A stretch of 64,000 nt of DNA, from positions 248,001 through 312,000 of the forward strand of contig DATNBU010000039.1 in NCBI GenBank assembly GCA_035571835.1, given 5' to 3'. Below are positions 25,427-34,680 of this stretch, piece after piece. Each line of letters begins with the position of its first letter. The stretch's first letter is position 1. The notes below the pieces were generated by a model. The model was not told where the DNA came from. It saw only the letters and a program-made list of their open reading frames with translations, and searched no databases. The translations under genes were made by a program, and so were the position numbers. This DNA comes from Candidatus Limnocylindrales bacterium. Its GTDB lineage: Bacteria; Desulfobacterota; Binatia; UBA1149; CAITLU01.

Positions 25427-27985
25427 ATGCATCGAACAATCTGCCCATTCGTTTCTTCGTGTGCCGTGCTCGCCGCATTCGCGGTGCTCGCCGCGCCCGT
25501 CTCCGGCGCACGCGCCGAAGAAGCGCCGCCCGTGCTCGTACACGACGTCGGCGCGTATGCACTGTTCGGCCGCAGCGCGGTCGTTCTGAACGGCGCCGCA
25601 TCGATGCCGGTCCACACGAGCATCGGCTCGGAAACATCGGTCGAGCTTTCGCTGCAGACGATTGCAACGGGCGAGAACAGTTATGTCGCCGCGCCGCTGG
25701 TCATCGGGCGCGATGCCTCCGAGGTCCATGCGGTCTTTACCGACCTGCTCGACACGTCGCCGGGCGTCGTCGTCTTTCATGCATCCGTGCCGCTCGGTGG
25801 CCGGATCGTCGACGAGTCGAACTGGCCGCACGCCCCCGAGATCACCTGCGGCGGCGCCAGCATCGTCGTCGACTCGTCGACGTCGCCGCTCACGCTTGCG
25901 CCCGGGCGCTACGACACGATCACCGTGCAGCAGGACCAGACGCTCACGCTCGTCGCCGGCGGCCGCTACGAGCTGTGCAGCATGAAGCTGCGGAGCGGCG
26001 CAACCGTCGAGGCGCATGCCGGCACGTTCGTGCTGCTGCGCGATTACCTGACCGCCGACGGCCGCACGCGCATCACTGGCGACGGCGCGTGCGGCGCCAG
26101 GTGGATCGCGGCGGCAAAGAAGCTGTCGCCCGCGCCGGGCGGATCCGGGTTCGAGTTCATTCACCGCAGCGGTGCGGCGAACCGCTCGCTCATCGAGGGA
26201 CAGTTCTTCACGAACGGCCGCATCTGGCTCGGGCAGAACGTGGATTACGTCGGCCGGCTGTGGGGCGAGCGCATCGACGGGTTCGGATCGAACGAGCTTC
26301 CGCGCACCGTTGCGGACTGCCGCTCTGCGCAGTGCGGCGACGGCAACCTCGACGCCGGCGAATCGTGCGACGACGGAAACAATCTCGACGGCGACTGCTG
26401 CTCGGCGTTCTGCGAAGTTCTTCCGCCCGGCGCCGCGTGCGACGACGGACTTTTCTGCACGACCGGCGACGTGTGCAGCGCGGACGCCCGCTGCATCGGC
26501 AGCGGCAGCCCCTGCGACGCGCCCGACGGCGATGCGAACTGCTCGGAGCAATGCAACGAAGATACCGACCGCTGCGACGCGCCCGACCCGGACGGATCGC
26601 CGTGCGACGACGGCGTCTATTGCAACGGTGCCGACCTTTGCGCGAGTGGCGGCTGCATCTCGCACTCCGGCAGTCCGTGCGCAGGACTCGACGGCGATAC
26701 CAACTGCCGCGAAGGCTGCGTGGAGTCCACGCACCGCTGCGACGGATACGATCCGCCCGGCGCACCGTGCAGCGACGGGCGCTTCTGCACCGTCGGCGAG
26801 TCGTGCGACGGCCTCGGGACATGCACCGGCGGGACTTCACCGTGTCCGGAAGCCGACGGCGACGCGGACTGCGCCGAATCGTGCGACGAGCTCGCCGATG
26901 CGTGCGATGCCAGCGATGCCGAGGCTTCGCCGTGCAACGACGGCCTGTTCTGCACCGCGACCGACCAGTGCGACGGCCGCGGACATTGCCAGAGCTGGGG
27001 CGACCCGTGCGCGAACGCTGCCGGCGACGGCGACTCCGACTGCTCCGAAGCGTGCGACGAGGGCACGGATGCGTGCTCGGCGCCCGATCGCGACGGCGCG
27101 CCGTGCAGCGACGGCCTCGCCTGTACCGTCGGCGAGCGCTGCCTGTCGGGAGTGTGCGCGCCAGGCGGCCTGACCAGCTGCGACGATTCCAATCCGTGTA
27201 CCGACGAATTCTGCGCTCCGGACGGCAGCTGTCTTCGCGACTACAACGCGATCGCGTGCGACGACGGCAATGCGTGCACCACCGGCGACCGCTGCCAGAG
27301 CGGAAGCTGCACCGGCACCGCATTCGTCGACTGCCGCGACGACGACCTGTGCTCGACGGACGTCTGCGATCCGGCCGACGGCATCTGCCATCATTCATAC
27401 GCGCCGTCGGATGCGTGCCACGTCTCCGGAAAAAGCCGCACCAGCATCGAGCTCGGCTACCTCGGCACGGGCGGTGAGGTTGCCGGGCGGCTCACGACGT
27501 CGTGGCGCGGAAATCCAGGCGAAGACTCCACCGCTCGTGAAGAGCTCGGCGACCCGAGTCTCGGCGATTCGTTCGCGGTCTGTTTTTACGACGAGACGAG
27601 CGGCGTCGCGGAGCTCGCCTATCGTCTCGATTTCAACGACGACGCGATCGAAGGCGGATCATGGCGCCGCAAAGGCGGCTTCTTCGATCTTCTCTATCGG
27701 CTCAAGGCGGCCGACGGCACGTCGCAGGGCGTCTCCGCGCTGCGGCTCGGCGTCGACCGCGACGGCGTGCCGAAGATGAAGCTCGTGGCCGGAGCCAACG
27801 CCGGCTGCTCGGACGACTGCCGCGCCAAGTTCGCGCCTCCGCCGAGACGTCCCGACGGACGGCTGTTCGCAATGGAGCCGGGTATGACCGTGCAGTGGAC
27901 GGCATCGACCGGCGCGTGCTGGAGCTCGCGCTACGAGAGCGCCGCCGTCAACACGCCCGATGCGTTCCAGGCGCGTGCGAGGTGA
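25427..27985 (+). CDS. Large secreted Cys-rich repeat protein
   Basis: Exported protein of 852 residues. GGAGG nine nt upstream fixes the ATG at 25427; the signal peptide ends near SGARAEEAPP. The first 290 residues form an all-beta domain with a glycosidase/hemagglutinin-like filamentous character (VEAHAGTFVLLRDYLTADG), seen in other myxobacterial surface proteins ahead of Cys repeats. From about residue 300 to 660 there are repeated units CGDGNLDAGESCDDGNNLDG and C(D/S)DGLFCTxxDxC...C, each Cys-rich and Asp-rich, similar to the DUF4215-type repeats of the first Cys-rich protein in this window. The C-terminal 200 residues are a non-Cys domain. A role at the cell surface or matrix is likely; no enzyme motif is seen. 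Confidence 0.85.
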   Translation: MHRTICPFVSSCAVLAAFAVLAAPVSGARAEEAPPVLVHDVGAYALFGRSAVVLNGAASMPVHTSIGSETSVELSLQTIATGENSYVAAPLVIGRDASEVHAVFTDLLDTSPGVVVFHASVPLGGRIVDESNWPHAPEITCGGASIVVDSSTSPLTLAPGRYDTITVQQDQTLTLVAGGRYELCSMKLRSGATVEAHAGTFVLLRDYLTADGRTRITGDGACGARWIAAAKKLSPAPGGSGFEFIHRSGAANRSLIEGQFFTNGRIWLGQNVDYVGRLWGERIDGFGSNELPRTVADCRSAQCGDGNLDAGESCDDGNNLDGDCCSAFCEVLPPGAACDDGLFCTTGDVCSADARCIGSGSPCDAPDGDANCSEQCNEDTDRCDAPDPDGSPCDDGVYCNGADLCASGGCISHSGSPCAGLDGDTNCREGCVESTHRCDGYDPPGAPCSDGRFCTVGESCDGLGTCTGGTSPCPEADGDADCAESCDELADACDASDAEASPCNDGLFCTATDQCDGRGHCQSWGDPCANAAGDGDSDCSEACDEGTDACSAPDRDGAPCSDGLACTVGERCLSGVCAPGGLTSCDDSNPCTDEFCAPDGSCLRDYNAIACDDGNACTTGDRCQSGSCTGTAFVDCRDDDLCSTDVCDPADGICHHSYAPSDACHVSGKSRTSIELGYLGTGGEVAGRLTTSWRGNPGEDSTAREELGDPSLGDSFAVCFYDETSGVAELAYRLDFNDDAIEGGSWRRKGGFFDLLYRLKAADGTSQGVSALRLGVDRDGVPKMKLVAGANAGCSDDCRAKFAPPPRRPDGRLFAMEPGMTVQWTASTGACWSSRYESAAVNTPDAFQARAR

Positions 27986-28085
27986 TCCGTGCGGCGTTGA
28001 CGGCATGCGGCAGTCAGCGAGTCCGCGCAGCGGCGACGGATGTGCGTACCGGGACGGGCGTGTGGCCAGGTGACGCGAACTCAGC

Positions 28086-29030
28086 TTACGCGCGCGACCG
28101 CGACGTCAGCGTCACCGCCGCCAGCGCCACTACGCTGACGACGATGCCCACGCCGGCCAGCGGCGTCACGGTCTCGCCACCGAACGCCACGCCGACCACG
28201 ACGGCGACGACCGGATTGACGTACACGAAGCTGGTCGCGAGCGCCGGACGCACGTTGCGGATCAGGAACGTGAACGCGGAAAAACCGACCAGCGATCCGG
28301 CGACGACCAGATACAGCCACGCGAGCATCGCGTCGCGTGTGAGCAATGAAGCGATGATGCGCTCACCGCCGAGCAGACCGCCGATGGTCATCACGAGACC
28401 GCCCGACAGCAGCTCCATACCGACCACGATCGAACCCTGCGGCAGCACCAGCCGGCGCGTGAGCACCGCGCCGACCGCCCAGGACATCGTCGCGACGAAC
28501 AGCGCAAACGCACCCGCGGGGCTCGCGCGAAGCTGACCGTCGAGGTTGAGAAGGACGACGCCGGCGACTCCGAGCGCGATGGCGGCGGCTTCGGCCCGCG
28601 TCGGCCGCTCGCCGAGAAACGCGAGCATCAGCACGAGCCAGATCGATCCGCTCGCAGCAATCGACGCGGCAAGCCCGGACGACACCCACTGCTCCGCGTA
28701 CGTGACGAGGCCGTTGGCGCCCGCGACCATCAGCACGCCGAGGCCGGCCGCGTTGCGCAGCGCCTCGCCCGACACGCTGCTGTGCCCGCGAAGGCGGCCC
28801 CACACCAGCAGGAGCGTCCCGGCAACGATGCCGCGAAGCCCCGCAAGCAGAAACGGAGGAAGCCCGGTAAGCGCAATGCGGATCGCGAGGTAGGTCGAGC
28901 CCCACGCCAGATATACGGACGAGAGCGCGGTGATGAGCACGGCCGGCGAGTACGACGGCAGCGCGGGCGGACCACCCGCACTGTCGCGGGCGCGACCGCG
29001 GTGAACTGCTGTCCTCGCGCGGGACGTCAT
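28086..29030 (-). CDS. EamA/DMT-superfamily transporter (YedA/RhaT-like)
   Basis: Integral membrane exporter of 314 residues with ten predicted helices, two EamA repeats of five. Motifs include YLAWGSTYLAIRIALTGLPPF in helix 1, the family hallmark, and LNLDGQL near the repeat border. Members export amino acids or metabolites such as in RhtA and YedA. It stands alone on the minus strand between two plus-strand genes. The start at 29030 has a basic tail of 20 residues before helix 1. Confidence 0.92.
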   Translation of the reverse strand: MTSRARTAVHRGRARDSAGGPPALPSYSPAVLITALSSVYLAWGSTYLAIRIALTGLPPFLLAGLRGIVAGTLLLVWGRLRGHSSVSGEALRNAAGLGVLMVAGANGLVTYAEQWVSSGLAASIAASGSIWLVLMLAFLGERPTRAEAAAIALGVAGVVLLNLDGQLRASPAGAFALFVATMSWAVGAVLTRRLVLPQGSIVVGMELLSGGLVMTIGGLLGGERIIASLLTRDAMLAWLYLVVAGSLVGFSAFTFLIRNVRPALATSFVYVNPVVAVVVGVAFGGETVTPLAGVGIVVSVVALAAVTLTSRSRA

Positions 29031-29242
29031 TCGCCGGCCCGGTCCGATGCATCGGCCGATCCTGCGCGATCTCCATCTGCGAAGCTGGAGCGGACTCCAT
29101 CGCTGGAGCCATCGATGCGAATTCTCACGCGTGACTTGCCGAAATCTTTCATGCAGACTGACGGAACTTTCGCACGTCGCCGCCTTCCTATTCGATCGGG
29201 TTCGATAGTGGGCGGCCCGCCTCCACGGGAGACCACCGCGTG

Positions 29243-30541
29243 ATGCATCGGAAATCGCTGATCCTGACGGCCACAGTTGCCGCCTCGTCGTTCCTCACCC
29301 TTTCGGCGGCGCTCTCGCTCGCCGAAGAGCCAAAGCCGGGCGAGGTCATCGGCAAGAGCAACGTCCACAAGTACGTCGACGTCATGTCGCCGGGCGTAAA
29401 GGCCGCGGTCGAGAACGGCAGCGAGCTCAACATCGTACCGTACCAGAAGATCCCGATTCCGAAGGCTTACATCGACGCGACCGAAAAGTACTCCGGTCAG
29501 GCCACGCTCGACGAGAAGAACGATCTCAAGAACTGGGTGGCCGGCCGGCCGTTTCCCAAAGTCGATCCGAACGATCCGAAAGCGGCCGTCAAGATCATGT
29601 GGAACTTCAGCCGCACGTCGTATTTCAACGACGATCTCGGCGTGCATCTGCCGGACGCCGACACCGGGGGATTCTTCAAGAATGCCGAGGGCAAGCAGGT
29701 CTATCAGGTCGAGCGCCACTTCATCGTCGACTGGAGCAGGAACCTTCGCTACTTCGGCCGCCTCCACAACGACCCGCGGCCGACGATTCCCGACAACCCC
29801 GACCAGGTCTTCAACAAGCAGGGCTTCTTCCCGCTGATCGAGCCGTTCGACCTGAAGGGCGTAGGCTCGGTGAGCTTCCGCTACATCGACCCGACGCGCC
29901 AGGACGACACGTGGCTCTACACGCCGACGATTCGCCGCGTGCGCCGGCTTTCGAGCGCGCAGCGCTCCGACGCGCTTTTCGGTCAGGACATCGACCTCGA
30001 CAGCTTCGGCGGCTACGCCGGCCAGATTCCGTGGTTCGACTGGAAGCTCATCGGCCAGAAGCCGATGCTCGCATCGCTGCACGGCAAGAACCTTCCGCCC
30101 AAGATCTGCCCCGGCGACGGCGGCGTCACGTACTGCGAAGACTGGGAGATGCGCCCCAAGATGTGGATCGTCGAAGGACGCGCGCGTCTTCACGGCTACG
30201 CGTACTCCAAGCGCATGATCTACGTCGACGACGAAGCGTCGATGATTCCGTACTCGGACTTGTACGACAACAACGACGAGCTCTGGAAGGTCGTCATCAT
30301 CAACATCCGCAGCTCGACGCAGCCGAACCCGAAGGTCGACTTCAAGTACGCCGAGGAACACATGTTCGTGTACGGCTTTACGGTGCTCGACCTTCAGCTC
30401 GGACACGGCACGCGCGCGGCGATCCCGGGCATGGCGTTCCCCGAAGAACCGGGCTGGTACATCGACCGCGGCCTGCAGGCGCCCGAAGCGGCGTCGATCG
30501 ACTGGTACAGCATTCCGTCGCTGATCGCCGCGGGACGCTGA
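29243..30541 (+). CDS. DUF1329 periplasmic/outer-membrane lipid-linked protein
   Basis: Exported protein of 432 residues; signal peptide MHRKSLILTATVAASSFLTL cut after SLAEE. A GTG just before the ATG is also in frame, and GGGAGA is placed for either. Conserved DUF1329 features are seen: VMSPGVKAAVENGSELNIVPY at the start, RHFIVDWSRNLRYFGRL, DDTWLYTPTIRRVRRLSSAQRSD and DWKLIGQKPML. DUF1329 resembles the lipoprotein-sorting LolA/LolB fold and is often next to DUF1302 or RND/MMPL exporters in lipid or steroid transport clusters; here neither is beside it. Function is likely envelope lipid handling, an inference. Confidence 0.9.
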   Translation: MHRKSLILTATVAASSFLTLSAALSLAEEPKPGEVIGKSNVHKYVDVMSPGVKAAVENGSELNIVPYQKIPIPKAYIDATEKYSGQATLDEKNDLKNWVAGRPFPKVDPNDPKAAVKIMWNFSRTSYFNDDLGVHLPDADTGGFFKNAEGKQVYQVERHFIVDWSRNLRYFGRLHNDPRPTIPDNPDQVFNKQGFFPLIEPFDLKGVGSVSFRYIDPTRQDDTWLYTPTIRRVRRLSSAQRSDALFGQDIDLDSFGGYAGQIPWFDWKLIGQKPMLASLHGKNLPPKICPGDGGVTYCEDWEMRPKMWIVEGRARLHGYAYSKRMIYVDDEASMIPYSDLYDNNDELWKVVIINIRSSTQPNPKVDFKYAEEHMFVYGFTVLDLQLGHGTRAAIPGMAFPEEPGWYIDRGLQAPEAASIDWYSIPSLIAAGR

Positions 30542-30573
30542 TCGCCCGCGTTCGCGTTCTCGTCCGCAGCCAA

Positions 30574-30607
30574 CCCGCGAGCTGAGTTGTCTCAACTCGG
30601 TCGCGGG
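30574..30607. terminator. Hairpin between convergent genes
   Basis: Nested stem: CCCGCGA with TCGCGGG outside, GAGTTG with CAACTC inside, around a TCT loop. It lies between the DUF1329 and DUF3300 genes, which converge, so it may terminate both. No T-run. Confidence 0.6.
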
Positions 30608-30660
30608 CCGGCGTTCTCACCTCGACGTTCGCGCGACTGCCGATCGTGGAAGCGGAGCCT

Positions 30661-32622
30661 CTAGCGCCCGCGTCCGCCGCCGCCGCCGCCGCCGCGCGAA
30701 TTACCGTTGCCGCGGGATCCGCCGCCGTCGCGAGATCCGCCACCACCGCCGTCGCGCGATCCACCACCACCACCGCCGCCGCGCGAGCCGCCGCCGGAAT
30801 TCTGATTGCCGCCGCGTCCCGACGCGCTTCCCGAGCGGCCCGCGTCGCCTCTGGATCCCCCGTAACTCTGCGACGAGTTGCCTGCACGTGCGCCCGAGCC
30901 CGATCCATTGCCGTAACCACCGATCCCCTTGCTGTTACCGCCGCCGCTTCCCGCACGATCACCGCCGCCGGCCCGGATGCTGCCTGAGCCTCCGACGTTC
31001 TGGCGATTGCCGCCGCCGCCCGCGCCGCTTCCGCCATGGTGTCCCGCACCGCTGCCGACGTTGCCCGCGCGATTGCCCGTACTGCCGCCGACACTACCCG
31101 CACGATTGCCAGCGGCGCCGCCGGCGCTGCCCGCGCGATTGCCTGCATTGCCGCCGCTGTTCCCCGCACGATTGACTGCGCCGCCGGACATCCTGTTGCC
31201 GCCGGCGGGTTCCGTCTTTTCGCGACTGCCCGCAGCGCCGCCACCAGCACCCGCGCGATTGCCCGCGCGGCCACCGCCGTCCTTGCTCGCCGGCCCGGTG
31301 TTCCCTGCACGATCGATCGAACCCGCACTCGCGCGATCATTGCGATTGCCGGATTTTCCCGCATCGCCGCGAGCGCGATCACCGGTTCTGGTTGCGTCGC
31401 CGCCGACACGATCACCCGTTCTCCCTGCATCGCCGCCGACACGATCACCTGTTCTTCCCGCATCGCCGCCGGTGCGATCACCGGTTCTGCCCGCGTCACG
31501 TGTTCTTCCCGCGTCGCGACCAGTGCGATCACCGTTTCTGCCGCCGTCCCTGCCGGCGCGATCGCCGGTGCTTCCCATGTCTCTGCTCGCGGTTCCCGAA
31601 CGGTCGGCGCCGGTTCCGGTGCGATCACCGCTTCTGTAATCCGCCGTGCGAGCCTGCTCGCGCGTGACGCGCGTCTGTCCGGAAGTCGCACCGTAGCGCT
31701 GCGCGGTCTGCGCATTCTTGTAGCTGACGCCGCGACGGTGCTGGGCGTTGTGATTCCAGTTGTTGCCCTCCCCGTTCCATCCTCCGCCGCTGACGTTCGT
31801 CCGACTGCTGAAGTTGTTGTAGTTGTTGACGTTGACGTTGATGTTGTTGCCGCCGCCGTGGTAGTCGCCGCCGCCATGATAACCGCCGTAGTGGCCGCCG
31901 CCGTAGTAACCGTGACCCCAGTTGCAGTCGCCCCAGATTGCCGCGCCGACCACGAGCCCCGTGCCGAACGCGAGCAATCCGTAGGCGGGAGGCGCATACA
32001 TCGCAGGGTAATACGGAGTCGGAACAGCCCACGTCGCGCCGTACACGACGGCCGGTGAGTACGTCGGCACGTAGATGACCTCCGGGCTCGCCTGCTGCAC
32101 GACGATCACCTGGCTGCCCTGCCTTTCCTCGACCACGACTCTCTGCTGTTCGCTCGTCTTCAGGTTGCCGGCTTCATAAGCCCTCGCGCGCATCACCTGC
32201 ACGGTGTCGAGGACGTCGCCCTGCTGCGCAAGGAATGCGTCGCCGAGATCCTGGGTCCATTCGAGATTGTCGTTCATCCTGTGCACGACGTCGGGCACCG
32301 CGCACAGACCCTTGACGCTCGGATCCCAGTCCTGTTCCCGCAGAGCGTCGTCGAGCGCATCGCCCTGGAGCCCGGGATTGCGCTTCAGCCATCGGCTGGC
32401 CTCCACGATCTCCAGTGGATACGTGGATGCCATCAGCACCTGCGCCATGAGTGCATCCGGATAGAGTGCGATCGGCGCAACGAGCTGCTCGAGCTGCTCC
32501 GTGCTGAGCACAACGGCGACGGGCTCGGCGGCGGGCAGTGCGTCCTGCGGTTGCGCGACGGCGCATGCTTCGAGAGCGAGGGTTGCGACGAGCGCAAGCG
32601 CGAGCGTGTTTGGTATTCTCAT
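30661..32622 (-). CDS. DUF3300 lipoprotein with a long Gly/Arg/Asn-rich repeat tail
   Basis: Envelope protein of 653 residues. The ATG at 32622 gives a lipoprotein signal ending TLALEAC, the Cys near residue 17; GGGGGA lies eight nt upstream. The DUF3300 part spans about residues 35-250: LSTEQLEQLVAPIALYPDALMAQVLMASTYP, then NPGLQGDALDDALREQDWDPSVKGL and VMRARAYEAGNLKTSEQQ, then PEVIYVPTYSPAVVYG. From there to the end it is low complexity: a His/Gly/Tyr/Asn stretch, then many GDRTG/GDAGRTGDRVG and GNRAGSAGGAAG repeats and a Gly-rich end. Function of DUF3300 is unknown. The tail is likely disordered and perhaps a surface or nucleic-acid or metal contact (His/Gly). Confidence 0.85.
   Translation of the reverse strand: MRIPNTLALALVATLALEACAVAQPQDALPAAEPVAVVLSTEQLEQLVAPIALYPDALMAQVLMASTYPLEIVEASRWLKRNPGLQGDALDDALREQDWDPSVKGLCAVPDVVHRMNDNLEWTQDLGDAFLAQQGDVLDTVQVMRARAYEAGNLKTSEQQRVVVEERQGSQVIVVQQASPEVIYVPTYSPAVVYGATWAVPTPYYPAMYAPPAYGLLAFGTGLVVGAAIWGDCNWGHGYYGGGHYGGYHGGGDYHGGGNNINVNVNNYNNFSSRTNVSGGGWNGEGNNWNHNAQHRRGVSYKNAQTAQRYGATSGQTRVTREQARTADYRSGDRTGTGADRSGTASRDMGSTGDRAGRDGGRNGDRTGRDAGRTRDAGRTGDRTGGDAGRTGDRVGGDAGRTGDRVGGDATRTGDRARGDAGKSGNRNDRASAGSIDRAGNTGPASKDGGGRAGNRAGAGGGAAGSREKTEPAGGNRMSGGAVNRAGNSGGNAGNRAGSAGGAAGNRAGSVGGSTGNRAGNVGSGAGHHGGSGAGGGGNRQNVGGSGSIRAGGGDRAGSGGGNSKGIGGYGNGSGSGARAGNSSQSYGGSRGDAGRSGSASGRGGNQNSGGGSRGGGGGGGSRDGGGGGSRDGGGSRGNGNSRGGGGGGGRGR
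31038..31202. repeat. 33-bp tandem repeat in DUF3300 gene, block 1
   Basis: An ATTGCC anchor recurs every 33 bp (from 31071, 31104, 31137 and, as ATTGAC, 31170). It encodes an 11-residue unit of the type NRAGSVGGSTG on the minus strand. Confidence 0.75.
31344..31508. repeat. 33-bp tandem repeat in DUF3300 gene, block 2
   Basis: A GATCAC anchor recurs every 33 bp (near 31377, 31410, 31443 and 31476). It encodes the unit GDRVGGDAGRT on the minus strand. Same period as block 1, different sequence. Confidence 0.75.
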
Positions 32623-32699
32623 GAGGTCCCCCATCACCGGTTTTTGTGCACTCTGTGCCGCCGATCCATGCCGCCGATCCAGCCGACCTATGCCGCGAC

Positions 32700-32759
32700 A
32701 TGGCCGCAATACGGCGGCGATATGACGACGAGATGGCCGCGATCCGGCGGCGGTATGAC
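32700..32759. repeat. 33-bp tandem repeat in the intergenic region
   Basis: ATGGCCGCAATACGGCGGCG at 32700 recurs as ATGGCCGCGATCCGGCGGCG at 32733, with TATGAC ending both. Only three of 27 bases differ. It lies upstream of the DUF3300 start, next to the end of the SBBP gene, and has no clear function. Confidence 0.65.
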
Positions 32760-32807
32760 CTAAAGCTACGAACAGGCAGGAAACGCGAGCGGCTACGGGC
32801 GCGGGCT

Positions 32808-34565
32808 TCACGCGGCCGGACAGTGCGGGGCGCCCTGGCCGCCGACCGCTGCCCGAAGCGTGGACAGCGCGTCGGCCGCAGTCAGCTTGCCGTCGCCGGT
32901 GTAATCGCAGACCGAAAGCCCGCAGGTTCCGAGACCAACGGCGACGCGCAGCGTGCCGAGCGCATCGCTCGCGGTCAGCCTGCCGTCGCCGTTGAAATCC
33001 CCGCAGACTGCAGCTGCCGCCGCTGCGGCAACACCGGAGAGTTTCGCGGCAACCGGACCGCCGAAGCTCGCGAACACGCCGGTCGTCTGGAAAGCACCGG
33101 ACGTGGTCGGAAACGTTGCGCCGCTCGTACCTGCCATGTAGGCCCCACCCTTCGTATCGAGCGCGATGGCATACGCGATGCTGAGCTGACCGCCACTGGT
33201 CGGATGAATCAGCGTCGAGTAGCCGAGCGATTTACCGTTGGCGGCAACCTTCGCGACGTAAGCGGACCCCAGAGCCGGTTCGATCGTCTCCTGGAACGCA
33301 CCGGCGGTCGTCGGGAAGTTCGTCGAAAAGGTCGAGCCCGCAACGATCGCCGCGCCGCTGCCGTCGATCGCGATGCCCGTCGGCGACTCGCCGGCAGCGC
33401 CGCCGAGATACGTGGAAAACACGAGGCCGCTCCCGCCCGGATTCACCCTGGTCACAAAGGCGTCGTCGTCCGGAGTGGGAGTCGACTGCAACGTCGTCTG
33501 AAATGCACCGGCAGATGTCGGGAAGTTGGCCGACGACGTCGTGCCGGTCACGTATGCGTTTCCCGCACCATCGACTGCGATTGCGGTGCCGCCTTCGTTG
33601 GCGTCTCCGCCGAGATACGTCGAGTAGAGAAGCTCTGCGCCGTCGCTGCGGACTTTGCTGACGAACGCATCGAACGAGCCCTTGCCGGTGGTCTGGTACG
33701 CGCCTTCGGTCACCGGATAGCTCGTGCCGCCGTGCGGCGAGTCGCAGCTTCCGGTCACGAACGCATTGCCCGATTGGTCGAGCGCCACGGCGCGGGCCTT
33801 GCCGGTATTGGTGCCGAGCGTCGTCGAGAACACGAGCGCCCCGCCGTCGTCGTCGATCTTCGCAAGAAATGCCGAACCGAACTGCGAGTCGGTATGGAAG
33901 GCGCCCGGAGTCGTCGGAAAGCCGCCGTTGGTCTCGCCGCAGACGTACGCGTGCCCGTCGCCGTCCACGGCAACGCCCCAGCCGTAGTCGATCCCGTCGC
34001 CGCCGACGAGCGTCGAGTAGAGGAGCGTCGATCCATCCGCCGAAAGCTTGCTCACGAACGCATCGGTCGTTCCGTGAAGCGACGTCTGGTACGCGCCCGC
34101 CGTCGTCGGGAAGTCGGCCGAGCTCGTCGATCCCGCGACATAAACGTTACCATCGGCGTCGACCGCAATGCCGAGGCTCTGGCCGTTTTCGACCTCCGTG
34201 CCGCTACCGCCGAGATACGTGGCCCAGACCAGGGCCGATCCCGCCGGATTGATCTTGGCGACGAAGATATCGCGGCCCCCTGGCCGTGTGGTCCGGTAGG
34301 CGCCGGCCGTAACCGGAAAGCTCGACGACTCGACGATCCCCGCCACATACGCATTGCCGTCCGCATCCGCCGCGATCGCCAGGCCGTGATTCTGGAAGCC
34401 GTCGCCGGCGCCGAATGCGAGAGGTCGCAGGTATGTGGCGTAGTCCACAGACGGAGCGACGGTCGCCGTCGCCGCGACAGCGCGGCCCTGCGGCAACGAG
34501 GTGCACGCGACGAGGCCAGCGACGAGACAGGAACCGAAGACAGATCGAGAACGATGACGCGCCAT
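32808..34565 (-). CDS. SBBP-repeat lipoprotein with C-terminal dockerin-like pair
   Basis: Exported protein of 585 residues; lipobox GLVAC near residue 21. About eight beta-propeller-type SBBP repeats follow, each with the pattern GLAIAADADGNAYVAGxxxSxxFPTTAGAFQT...AFVxKxxxxGxxLxYSTYLGG. At the C-terminus two short Ca-binding-type motifs, DFNGDGRLTASDALGTLR and DYTGDGKLTAADALSTLR, form a type-I dockerin-like pair. SBBP repeats occur in secreted proteins of Acidobacteria, Planctomycetes and related groups. A dockerin-like end suggests non-covalent anchoring to a cohesin partner, but no cohesin is seen in the window. The role is unknown. Confidence 0.85.
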   Translation of the reverse strand: MARHRSRSVFGSCLVAGLVACTSLPQGRAVAATATVAPSVDYATYLRPLAFGAGDGFQNHGLAIAADADGNAYVAGIVESSSFPVTAGAYRTTRPGGRDIFVAKINPAGSALVWATYLGGSGTEVENGQSLGIAVDADGNVYVAGSTSSADFPTTAGAYQTSLHGTTDAFVSKLSADGSTLLYSTLVGGDGIDYGWGVAVDGDGHAYVCGETNGGFPTTPGAFHTDSQFGSAFLAKIDDDGGALVFSTTLGTNTGKARAVALDQSGNAFVTGSCDSPHGGTSYPVTEGAYQTTGKGSFDAFVSKVRSDGAELLYSTYLGGDANEGGTAIAVDGAGNAYVTGTTSSANFPTSAGAFQTTLQSTPTPDDDAFVTRVNPGGSGLVFSTYLGGAAGESPTGIAIDGSGAAIVAGSTFSTNFPTTAGAFQETIEPALGSAYVAKVAANGKSLGYSTLIHPTSGGQLSIAYAIALDTKGGAYMAGTSGATFPTTSGAFQTTGVFASFGGPVAAKLSGVAAAAAAAVCGDFNGDGRLTASDALGTLRVAVGLGTCGLSVCDYTGDGKLTAADALSTLRAAVGGQGAPHCPAA

Positions 34566-34680
34566 GAGCGACCCCCTGCGAAGCTTCGCGTGCTGTTAAG
34601 CATTGCCGCGGTCTTCACGGAAATCGCGGGTGCTGCGAAACACGGGTTTTCGCACCGGTCGCGCACGGGTCGCGCGATCG

